Shown here piece after piece: positions 1-5,985 of a stretch of DNA of 5,985 bases (the first letter of the stretch is position 1; each line of letters begins with the position of its first letter). The notes beneath the pieces are model-generated. The model did not search any database. It was not told where the DNA came from and worked only from the letters and a program-made list of their open reading frames with translations. The DNA comes from JBOGZD01 sp050697155 (GTDB taxonomy: Bacteria; Actinomycetota; Thermoleophilia; Solirubrobacterales; 70-9). A program made the position numbers and the translations under genes. The stretch covers positions 1 to 5,985 of the forward strand of contig JBOGZD010000144.1 of the NCBI GenBank assembly GCA_050697155.1. The letters run 5' to 3'.

Positions 1-1
1 T

Positions 2-94
2 GAGCCGTTCGAGTGGGACTTCACCCGCCACGACCTGCGCGCCCTGATGGCGCGCCTCTCAGAGCGCGAGCCTCAACTACGGTTGGTCGCCTGA
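2..94 (+). CDS. C-terminal fragment of IS630-family transposase (runs off window start)
   Basis: An open frame enters from the left edge and ends with TGA at 92-94, giving the last 30 residues of a protein. It begins EPFEWDFTRHDLRALMARL and ends QLRLVA. The pattern of an aromatic/tryptophan patch (PFEW), then F-T-R-x-D-L and a short amphipathic helix, resembles the extreme C terminus of IS630-family DDE transposases, often seen as PFxWxFTxxDLxxLLxRL. The catalytic DDE residues would lie upstream and cannot be checked, so whether the transposase is intact is unknown. It converges tail-to-tail with bioA, 28 bp away. Alternatives such as another DDE family are possible because only 30 residues are visible. 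Confidence 0.6.
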   Translation, partial: EPFEWDFTRHDLRALMARLSEREPQLRLVA

Positions 95-103
95 TGGTCG
101 AAC

Positions 104-125
104 GAACTTACGGACGGCAGTACTA
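104..125 (+). repeat. Candidate right terminal inverted repeat of the IS plus TA target duplication
   Basis: Between the transposase stop and the bioA stop codon the sequence ends ...CTTACGGACGGCAGTAC followed by TA at 124-125. Read inward from the junction on the minus strand, the presumed end is GTACTGCCGTCCGTAAG. Placing the end at 123 makes the following TA the IS630-type target duplication. A second possible boundary uses the TA at 121-122. Only one end of the element is visible, so the repeat cannot be confirmed here. Confidence 0.35.
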
Positions 126-1454
126 GGCCGCGGCCCGGACCTCCGCGACCCCGGCGGGTGCCTCGCCCGCGTACGCCCCGGCACACGCCACCCGAATCGC
201 CTCCGCCACGACCTCCACCAACCTCCGCAGGTCCGCCTTCGAGATCGCCAGCGGCGGCATCAGCACGATCGTGTCGCCGAGCGGGCGCACGATCGCACCG
301 CGCGCCCGCGCCTCCGCGACCACCCGGTGCCCTAGGCGCAACGCCGGGTCGTGCTCCCCGAGGTCGATGCCGACCATGAAGCCGCGCCCGCGCACCTCGG
401 CGACCTCGCGCATCGAAGCCACGTCGGCGAGTAGCTCGCCGAGCAGGCGGATCTTCGGCTGCATGCGGAGCAGCGTGTCCTCGCGCGCGAACAGCTCCAG
501 GTTGGCGAGCGCCGCCGCGCAGCCGAGCGGGTTGCCGGTGAAGGTGTGGCCGTGGAAGAACGTGCGCGGCTCCTCGGGATCGCCGAGGAAGCCGTCGAAC
601 ACCCGCTCGGTGGTCAGCGTCGCGGCCAGCGGCAGGTAGCCGCCGGTCAACCCCTTGCCGAGGCAGAGGAAGTCGGGCGCGACGCGCTCCTGCTCGCAGG
701 CGAACATCGTCCCGGTGCGGCCGAAGCCGGTCGCGACCTCGTCGGCGATCAGGAAGACGTCGTGGCGCTCGGTCAACTCGCGGGCCCGGCGCAGGAAGCC
801 GGGCGGCTGCACCTTGATCCCGGCGGCGCCCTGGACGAGTGGCTCGATTACGACCGCGGCGATCTCCTCACCGTGGAAGTCGAGCACGGACTCGAGCTGG
901 TCCGCGTCGCCCGGCTCGATCCGGTGGCTGCGGAACAGCAGCGGGCCGAAGGCGCCATGGAAGAGGTCGATGCCGCCGACCGAGACCGCGCCGAGGGTGT
1001 CGCCGTGGTAGGCGCCGCACAGGGTGACGAACGACGTCCGGCGACGGTGCTGGCCGCCCTGCTGCTGCCAGTACTGGAAGGCCATCTTGAGCGCGATCTC
1101 GACTGCCGCCGAGCCCGCCTCCGAGTAGAAGACGCGCCGCAGGCCCGGAGGTGCGAGCTCCACCAGCCGCGCCGCCAGCTCCGCCGCGCCCGGGTGGGTC
1201 AGCCCGAGCATGGTCGAGTGCGCGATCCGCTCGAGCTGCCCGTGGATCGCGCCGTCGATCGCCGGGTGGCGGTGGCCGTGGACGTTGCACCACAGCGACG
1301 AGACCCCGTCGATGTACCGGTTTCCGTCGGAATCGACGAGGTCGGTGCCCTCGCCGCGCTCGATCACCAGCGGCTCCTCCTCCGCCCAGCCCCGCTGCTG
1401 GGTGAACGGGTGCCAGAGGTGGCGCCGGTCGAGCTCCTGAACCTGATCCGACAT
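123..1454 (-). CDS. bioA: BioA: adenosylmethionine-8-amino-7-oxononanoate aminotransferase (DAPA synthase)
   Basis: Cytoplasmic class III PLP aminotransferase of 443 residues that converts 7-keto-8-aminopelargonate (KAPA) to 7,8-diaminopelargonate (DAPA), the second step of the conserved late biotin pathway. Visible marks are the N-terminal HLWHPFTQ (12-19), the substrate-loop GVSSLWCNVHGHRHP (50-64), the phosphate-binding SEAGSAAVE (111-119), YHGD (149-152), the cofactor Asp in IADEV (D238), the Schiff-base lysine in LGKGLTGG (K267) and FHGHTFTGNPLG (300-311). ATG at 1454 puts HLWHPFTQ at the usual distance from the N terminus. There is no good Shine-Dalgarno site before it. It is the last gene of the bioB-F-D-A set, 112 bp after bioD. 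The last 20 or so residues are an Ala-rich tail beyond the core. The stop TAG (125-123) coincides with the IS boundary. The amino donor (SAM or lysine) is not settled by sequence. Confidence 0.95.
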   Translation of the reverse strand: MSDQVQELDRRHLWHPFTQQRGWAEEEPLVIERGEGTDLVDSDGNRYIDGVSSLWCNVHGHRHPAIDGAIHGQLERIAHSTMLGLTHPGAAELAARLVELAPPGLRRVFYSEAGSAAVEIALKMAFQYWQQQGGQHRRRTSFVTLCGAYHGDTLGAVSVGGIDLFHGAFGPLLFRSHRIEPGDADQLESVLDFHGEEIAAVVIEPLVQGAAGIKVQPPGFLRRARELTERHDVFLIADEVATGFGRTGTMFACEQERVAPDFLCLGKGLTGGYLPLAATLTTERVFDGFLGDPEEPRTFFHGHTFTGNPLGCAAALANLELFAREDTLLRMQPKIRLLGELLADVASMREVAEVRGRGFMVGIDLGEHDPALRLGHRVVAEARARGAIVRPLGDTIVLMPPLAISKADLRRLVEVVAEAIRVACAGAYAGEAPAGVAEVRAAA

Positions 1455-1566
1455 CGCCTAGATGATCAATCCCGCGGGCTCGCTCATCTTCGGGACGAGC
1501 CTAGACCCGGCCCCGGAGGGAATAACCGCCGCGGCTCATACCCGGTAGCTCGGTCCGCCGGACGGC
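1455..1566 (-). other. bioD-bioA intergenic region with two mini-ORFs
   Basis: This 112-bp gap is unusually long for a tight operon. On the minus strand it contains two short ATG frames in series: 1539-1501 (12 codons, MSRGGYSLRGRV, stop TAG) and 1487-1458 (9 codons, MSEPAGLII, stop TAG). The second ends three bases before the bioA ATG. Neither has a convincing ribosome site, so they may be chance. A short GTCC-GGC-GGAC hairpin directly follows the bioD stop but has no T-tract. I found no clear -10/-35 pair and no copy of the large bioD dyad here. Confidence 0.3.
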
Positions 1567-2328
1567 TCAATGGTCAGCGCCGCGGGTCGCCGGTCCTTCG
1601 ATCCCGAGCGCGAGCGCGGGCCAGGTGTCGGGGCGGGCGAGGTCCAGCCGCGGCAGGGTGTGGACCGCCACGCCGCCAAGGCGTTCGATCGCCTCCGCGT
1701 TCGAGCGCTCGACCTCCGAGGGATCATCGGGCCAGGGGGTGAGCACGACCGCGCTGACGGTCAGGCCGACTGCGCGCACCGCCTCGATCGTGAGCAGGCT
1801 GTGGTTGATCGTCCCCAGCGCCGGCGAGGCGGCGATCACGACCGGCAGGCCGAGCTCCCGGGCGAAATCGCGCACCAGGTAGCCGAGCGTCAGCGGGACG
1901 AGGAACCCGCCCACCCCCTCGACCACGAGCGCGTCGGCCTTCGTGGCCGCCGCCCGCGCGGCCGACACCAGTCGCGCGGGCTCGATCGCCTCGCCGGCAA
2001 GCGCGGCGCCGAGGTGGGGCGAGACCGGCGGCCCATAGCGATACGGGGCGATCTCGTCGACGGCCTGGGCCGAGCCGGCGGCGCGGCGCAGAAGCAGGTG
2101 GTCGGGCTCGTCCCAGCGCCCGTCGGCAGTCGTCGCCCGGGGCGGGGGGTCGCCGTATTCGTCCAGCCCGCTGACCGCCGGCTTTAACACCGCGACGCGC
2201 TTAGCCGCCGCTACGAGCGTACGTGCGATCACCGCCGCGACGACTGTCTTTCCGACCTCGGTGCCGGTCCCGGTGACGAGGACGCCATTTAGGGACGAGT
2301 GAACGGTTGTGGGTGCTATAGGCCCCAC
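1567..2328 (-). CDS. bioD: BioD: ATP-dependent dethiobiotin synthetase
   Basis: Cytoplasmic P-loop enzyme that carboxylates 7,8-diaminopelargonate with CO2 and closes the ureido ring using ATP, giving dethiobiotin. In 253 residues it shows the P-loop GTGTEVGKT (20-28; K27, T28), LKPAVSG (48-54; K49 and S53 matching E. coli K37 and S41), PDHLLLRRA (75-83), the catalytic EGVGG (137-141) and GTINHSLLTIEAV (172-184). Residues 55-75 form an insert with a proline run before the substrate segment. The start is GTG at 2328, the only start codon between an in-frame TGA (2337-2335) and the P-loop. It gives about 13 residues before the first strand, longer than the few usual in BioD. The start lies inside a 46-bp dyad, and AAGG sits only three bases upstream, closer than normal. 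It follows bioF by 38 bp. Confidence 0.95.
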   Translation of the reverse strand: MGPIAPTTVHSSLNGVLVTGTGTEVGKTVVAAVIARTLVAAAKRVAVLKPAVSGLDEYGDPPPRATTADGRWDEPDHLLLRRAAGSAQAVDEIAPYRYGPPVSPHLGAALAGEAIEPARLVSAARAAATKADALVVEGVGGFLVPLTLGYLVRDFARELGLPVVIAASPALGTINHSLLTIEAVRAVGLTVSAVVLTPWPDDPSEVERSNAEAIERLGGVAVHTLPRLDLARPDTWPALALGIEGPATRGADH

Positions 2329-2341
2329 AAACCTTCACTCG
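2296..2341. promoter_or_regulatory. 46-bp near-perfect inverted repeat over the bioD start (putative operator or mRNA hairpin)
   Basis: The left arm 2296-2313 and right arm 2324-2341 pair at 16 of 18 positions. The mismatches are 2304/2333 and 2306/2331. The centre 2316-2321 is the palindrome CTATAG, so 19 of 23 symmetric pairs match over the full 46 bp. In bioD mRNA the arm nearer the 5' end contains the AAGG ribosome-site candidate and the GTG start; the other arm is bioD codons 7-12. GGGA (2292-2295) and TCCC (2347-2350) could extend the stem base across a 5-nt bulge. It does not match the BirA, BioR or BioQ operator patterns I know. No T-tract follows on either strand, which argues against a simple terminator. 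The dyad is certain; its function is inferred. Confidence 0.65.
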
Positions 2342-2356
2342 CTGGCTCCCGAGGCA

Positions 2357-2366
2357 CTAGAGGCCT

Positions 2367-2370
<4 letters not shown>
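2357..2370. repeat. Perfect 14-bp palindrome spanning the bioF stop codon
   Basis: CTAGAGGCCTCTAG at these positions equals its own reverse complement. It contains the bioF stop (TAG, 2369-2367) and the following 10 bases of the bioF-bioD spacer. It lies 15 bp from the 46-bp dyad at the bioD start. It has essentially no loop, so it is more plausible as a protein-binding site on DNA than as an RNA hairpin. It could also be chance. Confidence 0.4.
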
Positions 2371-3568
<1,198 letters not shown>

Positions 3569-3572
<4 letters not shown>

Positions 3573-3639
3573 AGCACCTGGATCGCGCTTCGCACCACAA
3601 CCATCCGAATCTGCTCCGCGCTCACAGCGCGCGGGGCAT
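3569..3639 (-). other. Chain of overlapping mini-ORFs in the bioB-bioF spacer
   Basis: The bioB stop overlaps an ATG as TGATG. That ATG (3639-3637) opens a 5-codon frame, MPRAL, ending TGA at 3624-3622. This TGA overlaps a GTG (3625-3623) as GTGA, opening an 18-codon frame, MSAEQIRMVVVRSAIQVL, whose TGA (3571-3569) overlaps the bioF GTG, again as GTGA. The two GTGA junctions share the 10-nt context GCTGTGAGCG. Overlaps of this type are typical of reinitiation between coupled genes. No homology is recognised for the 18-residue peptide, and translation is unproven. Confidence 0.3.
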
Positions 3640-4793
3640 CAGTCGCCCCAGCCCGCCGGCTCGCCCTCGCTCGGCCGCCTCGGGTAGGCGGGGACCTTGC
3701 CCTTCTTCTTGATCACCCGCAGCTGGGTCGACGGATCCCAGAAGTTCGCCTCGGCCTGGCTGTCGATCAGCTCGTCAATCGGCGTGGGGGGCACCTCGCC
3801 TTCGAGCCAGCCGGAGCGGTTGTCGGGCCGCGGGTTGGCGCCGTTGTCGGGCTGGCGGGCGACGTTGAGGCCGAGGTCCTCGAACATCGCCCGGTCGTCG
3901 GCGGGCTCGACCCCGAGGGTGGTCAGGAAGTTGCCCATCATCACCCCGTTGAGCCCGGCGCGCACCGCGAGCGGCTGCAGGTCCTCGAGGTTCTCGACCC
4001 TCCCGCCGCAGAGCCGGAAGAGCGCATCGGGGAGGATCAGGCGGAAGATCGCGACCCACTTGACCACCTCCCAGGGGTCCATCGTCTCGCGGTCGCCGAA
4101 CTTCGTTCCCGGCCGCGGGTTGAGCAGGTTGATCGGCACCGAGGTCGGGTTCACGTCGGCGAGCTCGAACGCCATCTCGACCCGCTGGCGGGGGGTCTCG
4201 CCGAGGTTGAGGATGCCGCCGACGCAGGTCTCGAGCCCGGCGTCGCGGACGGCGTCGATGGTGCGGATCCGGCCCTCGTAGCGGACCGTGGTCGAGACCT
4301 CGTCGTAGTAGGAGCGCGCGGTCTCGACGTTGTGGTGGACGCGCTGGACGCCGGCGTCGGCGAGCTTGCGCGCGCGGGCCGCCGAGATGTGGCCGACCGA
4401 GACGCAGCGCTTCAGGTTCGTGTTCTCGGCGACCAACCGGGCGCCCTCGAGCACGGTCTCGAAGTCGCGTTTCGAGAGCCCCTGGCCCTGGGTGACCATG
4501 CAGAAGCGGTGCGCCCCGGCCGCCTCCGCCGCTCGCGCGTGCTCGAGGATCTGCTCGGGCTCCATCATCGCGTGCATCGGCGTGTCGGCCTCGGCATAGC
4601 GCGACTGCGCGCAGAACCCGCAGTCCTCCGCGCAGCCGCCCGACTTCGCGTTCACCAGCGAGCACATGTCGGTCGAGTCGCCGAAGCGCTCGGTGCGCAC
4701 CGCCCAGGCGCGCTCGACCAGCTCGCCGATCCGCCCGCGATCGGTGAGCTCGCCGAGCGCGAGCGCCTCTTCGAAGCTGATCAGTGGCGGCAC
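3639..4793 (-). CDS. bioB: BioB: biotin synthase (radical SAM)
   Basis: Radical SAM enzyme that inserts sulfur from its [2Fe-2S] cluster into dethiobiotin. Numbering from the GTG at 4793 (384 residues): the [4Fe-4S]/SAM motif GGCAEDCGFCAQS has C54, C58 and C61. The [2Fe-2S] ligands match E. coli C97, C128, C188 and R260 as C98 (RFCMVTQG), C130 (KRCVSVG), C190 (ETCVGGI) and R260 (FRLCGGR). HHNVET (153-158) replaces E. coli HNLD, so the SAM-contacting Asp is Glu here. YYDEV, LLNPRPGT and GNFLTTLG are also typical. After LGLN (307-310) there is a tail of about 74 residues, roughly twice that of E. coli, with FWDPSTQLRVIKKKGKVP. The start is uncertain: an in-frame TTG at 4802 would add three residues. 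GTG is preferred because a TAGCCT -10 box lies 8 bp upstream, suggesting a leaderless mRNA. It is the first gene of the operon. Confidence 0.95.
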   Translation of the reverse strand: MPPLISFEEALALGELTDRGRIGELVERAWAVRTERFGDSTDMCSLVNAKSGGCAEDCGFCAQSRYAEADTPMHAMMEPEQILEHARAAEAAGAHRFCMVTQGQGLSKRDFETVLEGARLVAENTNLKRCVSVGHISAARARKLADAGVQRVHHNVETARSYYDEVSTTVRYEGRIRTIDAVRDAGLETCVGGILNLGETPRQRVEMAFELADVNPTSVPINLLNPRPGTKFGDRETMDPWEVVKWVAIFRLILPDALFRLCGGRVENLEDLQPLAVRAGLNGVMMGNFLTTLGVEPADDRAMFEDLGLNVARQPDNGANPRPDNRSGWLEGEVPPTPIDELIDSQAEANFWDPSTQLRVIKKKGKVPAYPRRPSEGEPAGWGD

Positions 4794-4801
4794 CGCCCGC
4801 A

Positions 4802-4830
4802 AGGCTAGGAACGGCAGCGGACGGCTCCAG
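4802..4830 (-). promoter_or_regulatory. Candidate promoter of the biotin operon
   Basis: On the minus strand TAGCCT (4807-4802) fits the actinobacterial -10 pattern TAnnnT. It would start transcription about 6-9 bases downstream, at or next to the GTG at 4793, so the mRNA would be leaderless. A weak -35 candidate, CTGGAG (4830-4825), sits 17 bp upstream and matches the consensus poorly. No biotin-repressor dyad is visible between here and the sulfatase. Confidence 0.35.
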
Positions 4831-4882
4831 CGCGCGCGGGTTTGCCGGATCGGCCGGGAACGCCGTTGCTACCCTGGCCGCG
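4803..4882. other. Divergent bioB/sulfatase intergenic region
   Basis: About 80-90 bp separate the two divergent starts and must hold both promoters. Besides the two -10 candidates I see only small inverted repeats: GCCG-GAT-CGGC at 4843-4853, and AACGGC (4810-4815) against GCCGTT (4862-4867). These are weak in a sequence this GC-rich. The CAAACC string on the minus strand at about 4839-4844 recurs in the bioD dyad, but the match is too short to support a shared operator. Confidence 0.4.
4867..4875 (+). promoter_or_regulatory. Extended -10 promoter of the sulfatase, likely leaderless
   Basis: TGCTACCCT at 4867-4875 is an extended -10 (TGn followed by TAnnnT). The hexamer 4870-4875 ends 7 bases before the ATG at 4883, so the predicted transcription start is the A of the ATG or one base before. 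This explains the absence of a Shine-Dalgarno sequence upstream. No -35 is seen at 16-18 bp; an extended -10 can function without one. Confidence 0.4.
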
Positions 4883-5985
4883 ATGCCTCGGCAGGGAGGA
4901 GTCAGGGGGGCGCTGTTCGCCCTCACTTCGCTGCTCGCAGCGTCGGTCGCGCTCGCCGCGGCGGGCGACGCGGTGGGCGGCAAGGGAAAGGGGGGCAAGG
5001 GCCGCCCGAACGTGGTCGTGGTGATGACCGACGACCAGACGCTCGCCTCGATGGAGGTGATGCCGCGCACCCGGACACTGATCGGGGACGCGGGGGCGAC
5101 CTTCGCCGAGAGCTTCGCCAGCTTCCCGCTCTGCTGCCCATCGCGGGCGACCTTCCTCACCGGCCGCTACGCCCACAACCACAAGGTGCTCAACAACATC
5201 CCGCCCCGGGGCGGGTTCGATCGGCTGCGGTCGGCCGAGACGCTGCCGGTCTGGCTCGGGCGGGCGGGCTACTACACGGGGCTGATCGGCAAGTATCTCA
5301 ACGGCTACGAGCAGAGCCCGGTGGGCGTTCCGCCGGGCTGGAGCGAGTTCTACGGCCAGAAGACCCAGAACGCCTACTACGGCTTCGAGCTGCAGGAGGG
5401 AAAGCAGCGCGTCCGCTACGGCGACCCGAACGAGAACCCCGACGACCCCTCCGATCCGGAGACCTACGCCTCCGACGTCTACACCGACAAGGCGGTCGAT
5501 TTCATCGCCCGGCGCTCGCCGATGGCCCAGCCGTTCTTCCTCTGGGTCTCCTACAACGCCCCCCACAGCGGCATCCCCGACCCGCCGCCGAACCCGCCCA
5601 GCCGCTGCCGCGGAAACGCCAAGCCCGCCGCCCGCCACATCGGCGCCTTCGAGGGCGCACCGCTGCCGCAGCCCCCGAGCTTCAACGAGGCCGACGTCTC
5701 CGACAAGCCGCCGTCGATTCGCGACGCGCCCGCCTTCGACGCGGAGGTGATCGAGGCGATCCACAACTTCTACCGCTGTGAGCTCGAGTCGCTGCTCGCC
5801 GTCGACGAGGGGGTGCAGCGGATCGTCGACGCGCTCGCCGCCGCCGGCGAGCTCGACCGCACGGTGGTGATCTTCACCTCCGACAACGGGATGTTCCACG
5901 GCGAGCACCGGCTGCCGTTCGGAAAGACGCTGCTCTACGAGGAGTCGATCAGGGTGCCGCTGATGATCCGCGGCCCCGGGATCCC
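4883..5985 (+). CDS. Secreted sulfatase, N-acetylglucosamine-6-sulfatase-like (3' end beyond window)
   Basis: Type I (formylglycine) sulfatase, 367 residues visible, cut by the window end. Residues 1-28 look like a signal peptide: basic n-region, hydrophobic core 10-27, Ala-rich cleavage area. A Gly/Lys linker (32-40) follows, then RPNVVVVMTDDQ (41-52) with metal-binding D50 and D51. CCPSRATFLTGRY (84-96) is the sulfatase signature; C84 would be oxidised to formylglycine. Other conserved points are K137 (GKYLNGY), H228 (NAPHSG), D334/N335 (TSDNG) and K348 (LPFGKTLLYE). The order and spacing of GKYLN, VPPGW, APHS, TSDNG and VPLxxRGPGI follow human N-acetylglucosamine-6-sulfatase. A proline-rich insert (231-250) follows the H228 motif. 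It likely removes sulfate from an extracellular glycan; the substrate cannot be fixed. About the last third is missing. It is divergent from bioB with no clear functional link. Confidence 0.9.
   Translation, partial: MPRQGGVRGALFALTSLLAASVALAAAGDAVGGKGKGGKGRPNVVVVMTDDQTLASMEVMPRTRTLIGDAGATFAESFASFPLCCPSRATFLTGRYAHNHKVLNNIPPRGGFDRLRSAETLPVWLGRAGYYTGLIGKYLNGYEQSPVGVPPGWSEFYGQKTQNAYYGFELQEGKQRVRYGDPNENPDDPSDPETYASDVYTDKAVDFIARRSPMAQPFFLWVSYNAPHSGIPDPPPNPPSRCRGNAKPAARHIGAFEGAPLPQPPSFNEADVSDKPPSIRDAPAFDAEVIEAIHNFYRCELESLLAVDEGVQRIVDALAAAGELDRTVVIFTSDNGMFHGEHRLPFGKTLLYEESIRVPLMIRGPGI

Larger units (their letters stand above)
1..125 (+). mobile_element. 3' end of an IS630-type insertion sequence
   Basis: The window opens inside what looks like an insertion sequence: the end of a transposase frame (2-94) followed by about 30 bp of non-coding DNA that stops at the bioA stop codon. 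IS630 elements insert at the TA of CTAG and duplicate the TA. Here the presumed element end is followed by TA and G at 124-126, and the four bases 123-126 read CTAG. This fits a right-hand junction placed exactly in the bioA stop codon. The inverted-repeat partner lies outside the window, so the boundary is inferred. The family call rests on the transposase tail alone. Confidence 0.5.

Noticed and set aside
126..135. GGCCGCGGCC palindrome as a terminator of the biotin operon
   Set aside because: It is inside the bioA coding end, has no loop and no T-tract. Such short G/C palindromes are expected at this composition.
2285..2290. ATG (AATGGCG, minus strand) as an alternative bioD start after the dyad
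   Set aside because: It is out of frame with the P-loop and gives a Ser/Pro-rich nonsense product.
2296..2341. Dyad as a BirA operator
   Set aside because: The half-sites point the opposite way (GGTTGTG...CACAAACC) from the BirA consensus (TTGTAAACC...GGTTTACAA), and the site is inside the operon, not at the bioB promoter.
2296..2341. Dyad as an intrinsic terminator
   Set aside because: No T-run follows on either strand, and it sits on a start codon within an operon whose downstream genes are intact.
4894..4921. GGGAGGA as the sulfatase ribosome site with a later start
   Set aside because: It lies after the ATG at 4883. Later near-start codons would remove the basic n-region of the signal peptide.
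4805..5908. Minus-strand open frame of 367 codons opposite the sulfatase
   Set aside because: Composition is Val/Arg/Gly/Ala repeats typical of an antisense shadow. The plus strand carries an unambiguous sulfatase signature and signal peptide.

Overview
The window looks like chromosome of a high-GC actinomycete. The GC content is very high, third codon positions are strongly G/C, GTG and TTG starts are common, and several genes lack a clear Shine-Dalgarno site. A deep lineage such as Thermoleophilia is possible, but this is an impression from protein style and no marker proves it.

Layout. Positions 1-125 hold the tail of an insertion sequence on the plus strand. It comprises the last 30 codons of a probable IS630-family transposase and about 30 bp of element end, abutting the stop codon of the next gene. 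Positions 123 to about 4800 are a complete late biotin pathway on the minus strand, in transcription order bioB (about 4793-3639), bioF (3572-2367), bioD (2328-1567) and bioA (1454-123). From 4883 to the window edge, divergently transcribed on the plus strand, is a secreted sulfatase of the N-acetylglucosamine-6-sulfatase type, cut by the end of the window.

How the genes work together. BioF condenses pimeloyl thioester with alanine to 8-amino-7-oxononanoate (KAPA). BioA aminates it to 7,8-diaminononanoate (DAPA), BioD closes the ureido ring to dethiobiotin, and BioB inserts sulfur to give biotin. The pimelate-forming genes (bioC/bioH, bioI, bioW) and the ligase/repressor birA are not here. 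All four enzymes keep their catalytic residues and appear functional. The sulfatase has no obvious metabolic link to biotin and probably shares only the 80-90 bp divergent promoter region.

The least explained structure is a 46-bp near-perfect inverted repeat (2296-2341) centred on CTATAG. It covers the GTG start, the putative ribosome site and the first codons of bioD. A second, perfect 14-bp palindrome spans the bioF stop codon 15 bp away. The bioB-bioF and bioD-bioA gaps contain short frames, and the former form a chain of stop/start overlaps. I see no terminator for the biotin operon, no tRNA or rRNA, and no CRISPR. No wholly new multi-gene system is evident; the candidates for novelty are regulatory.
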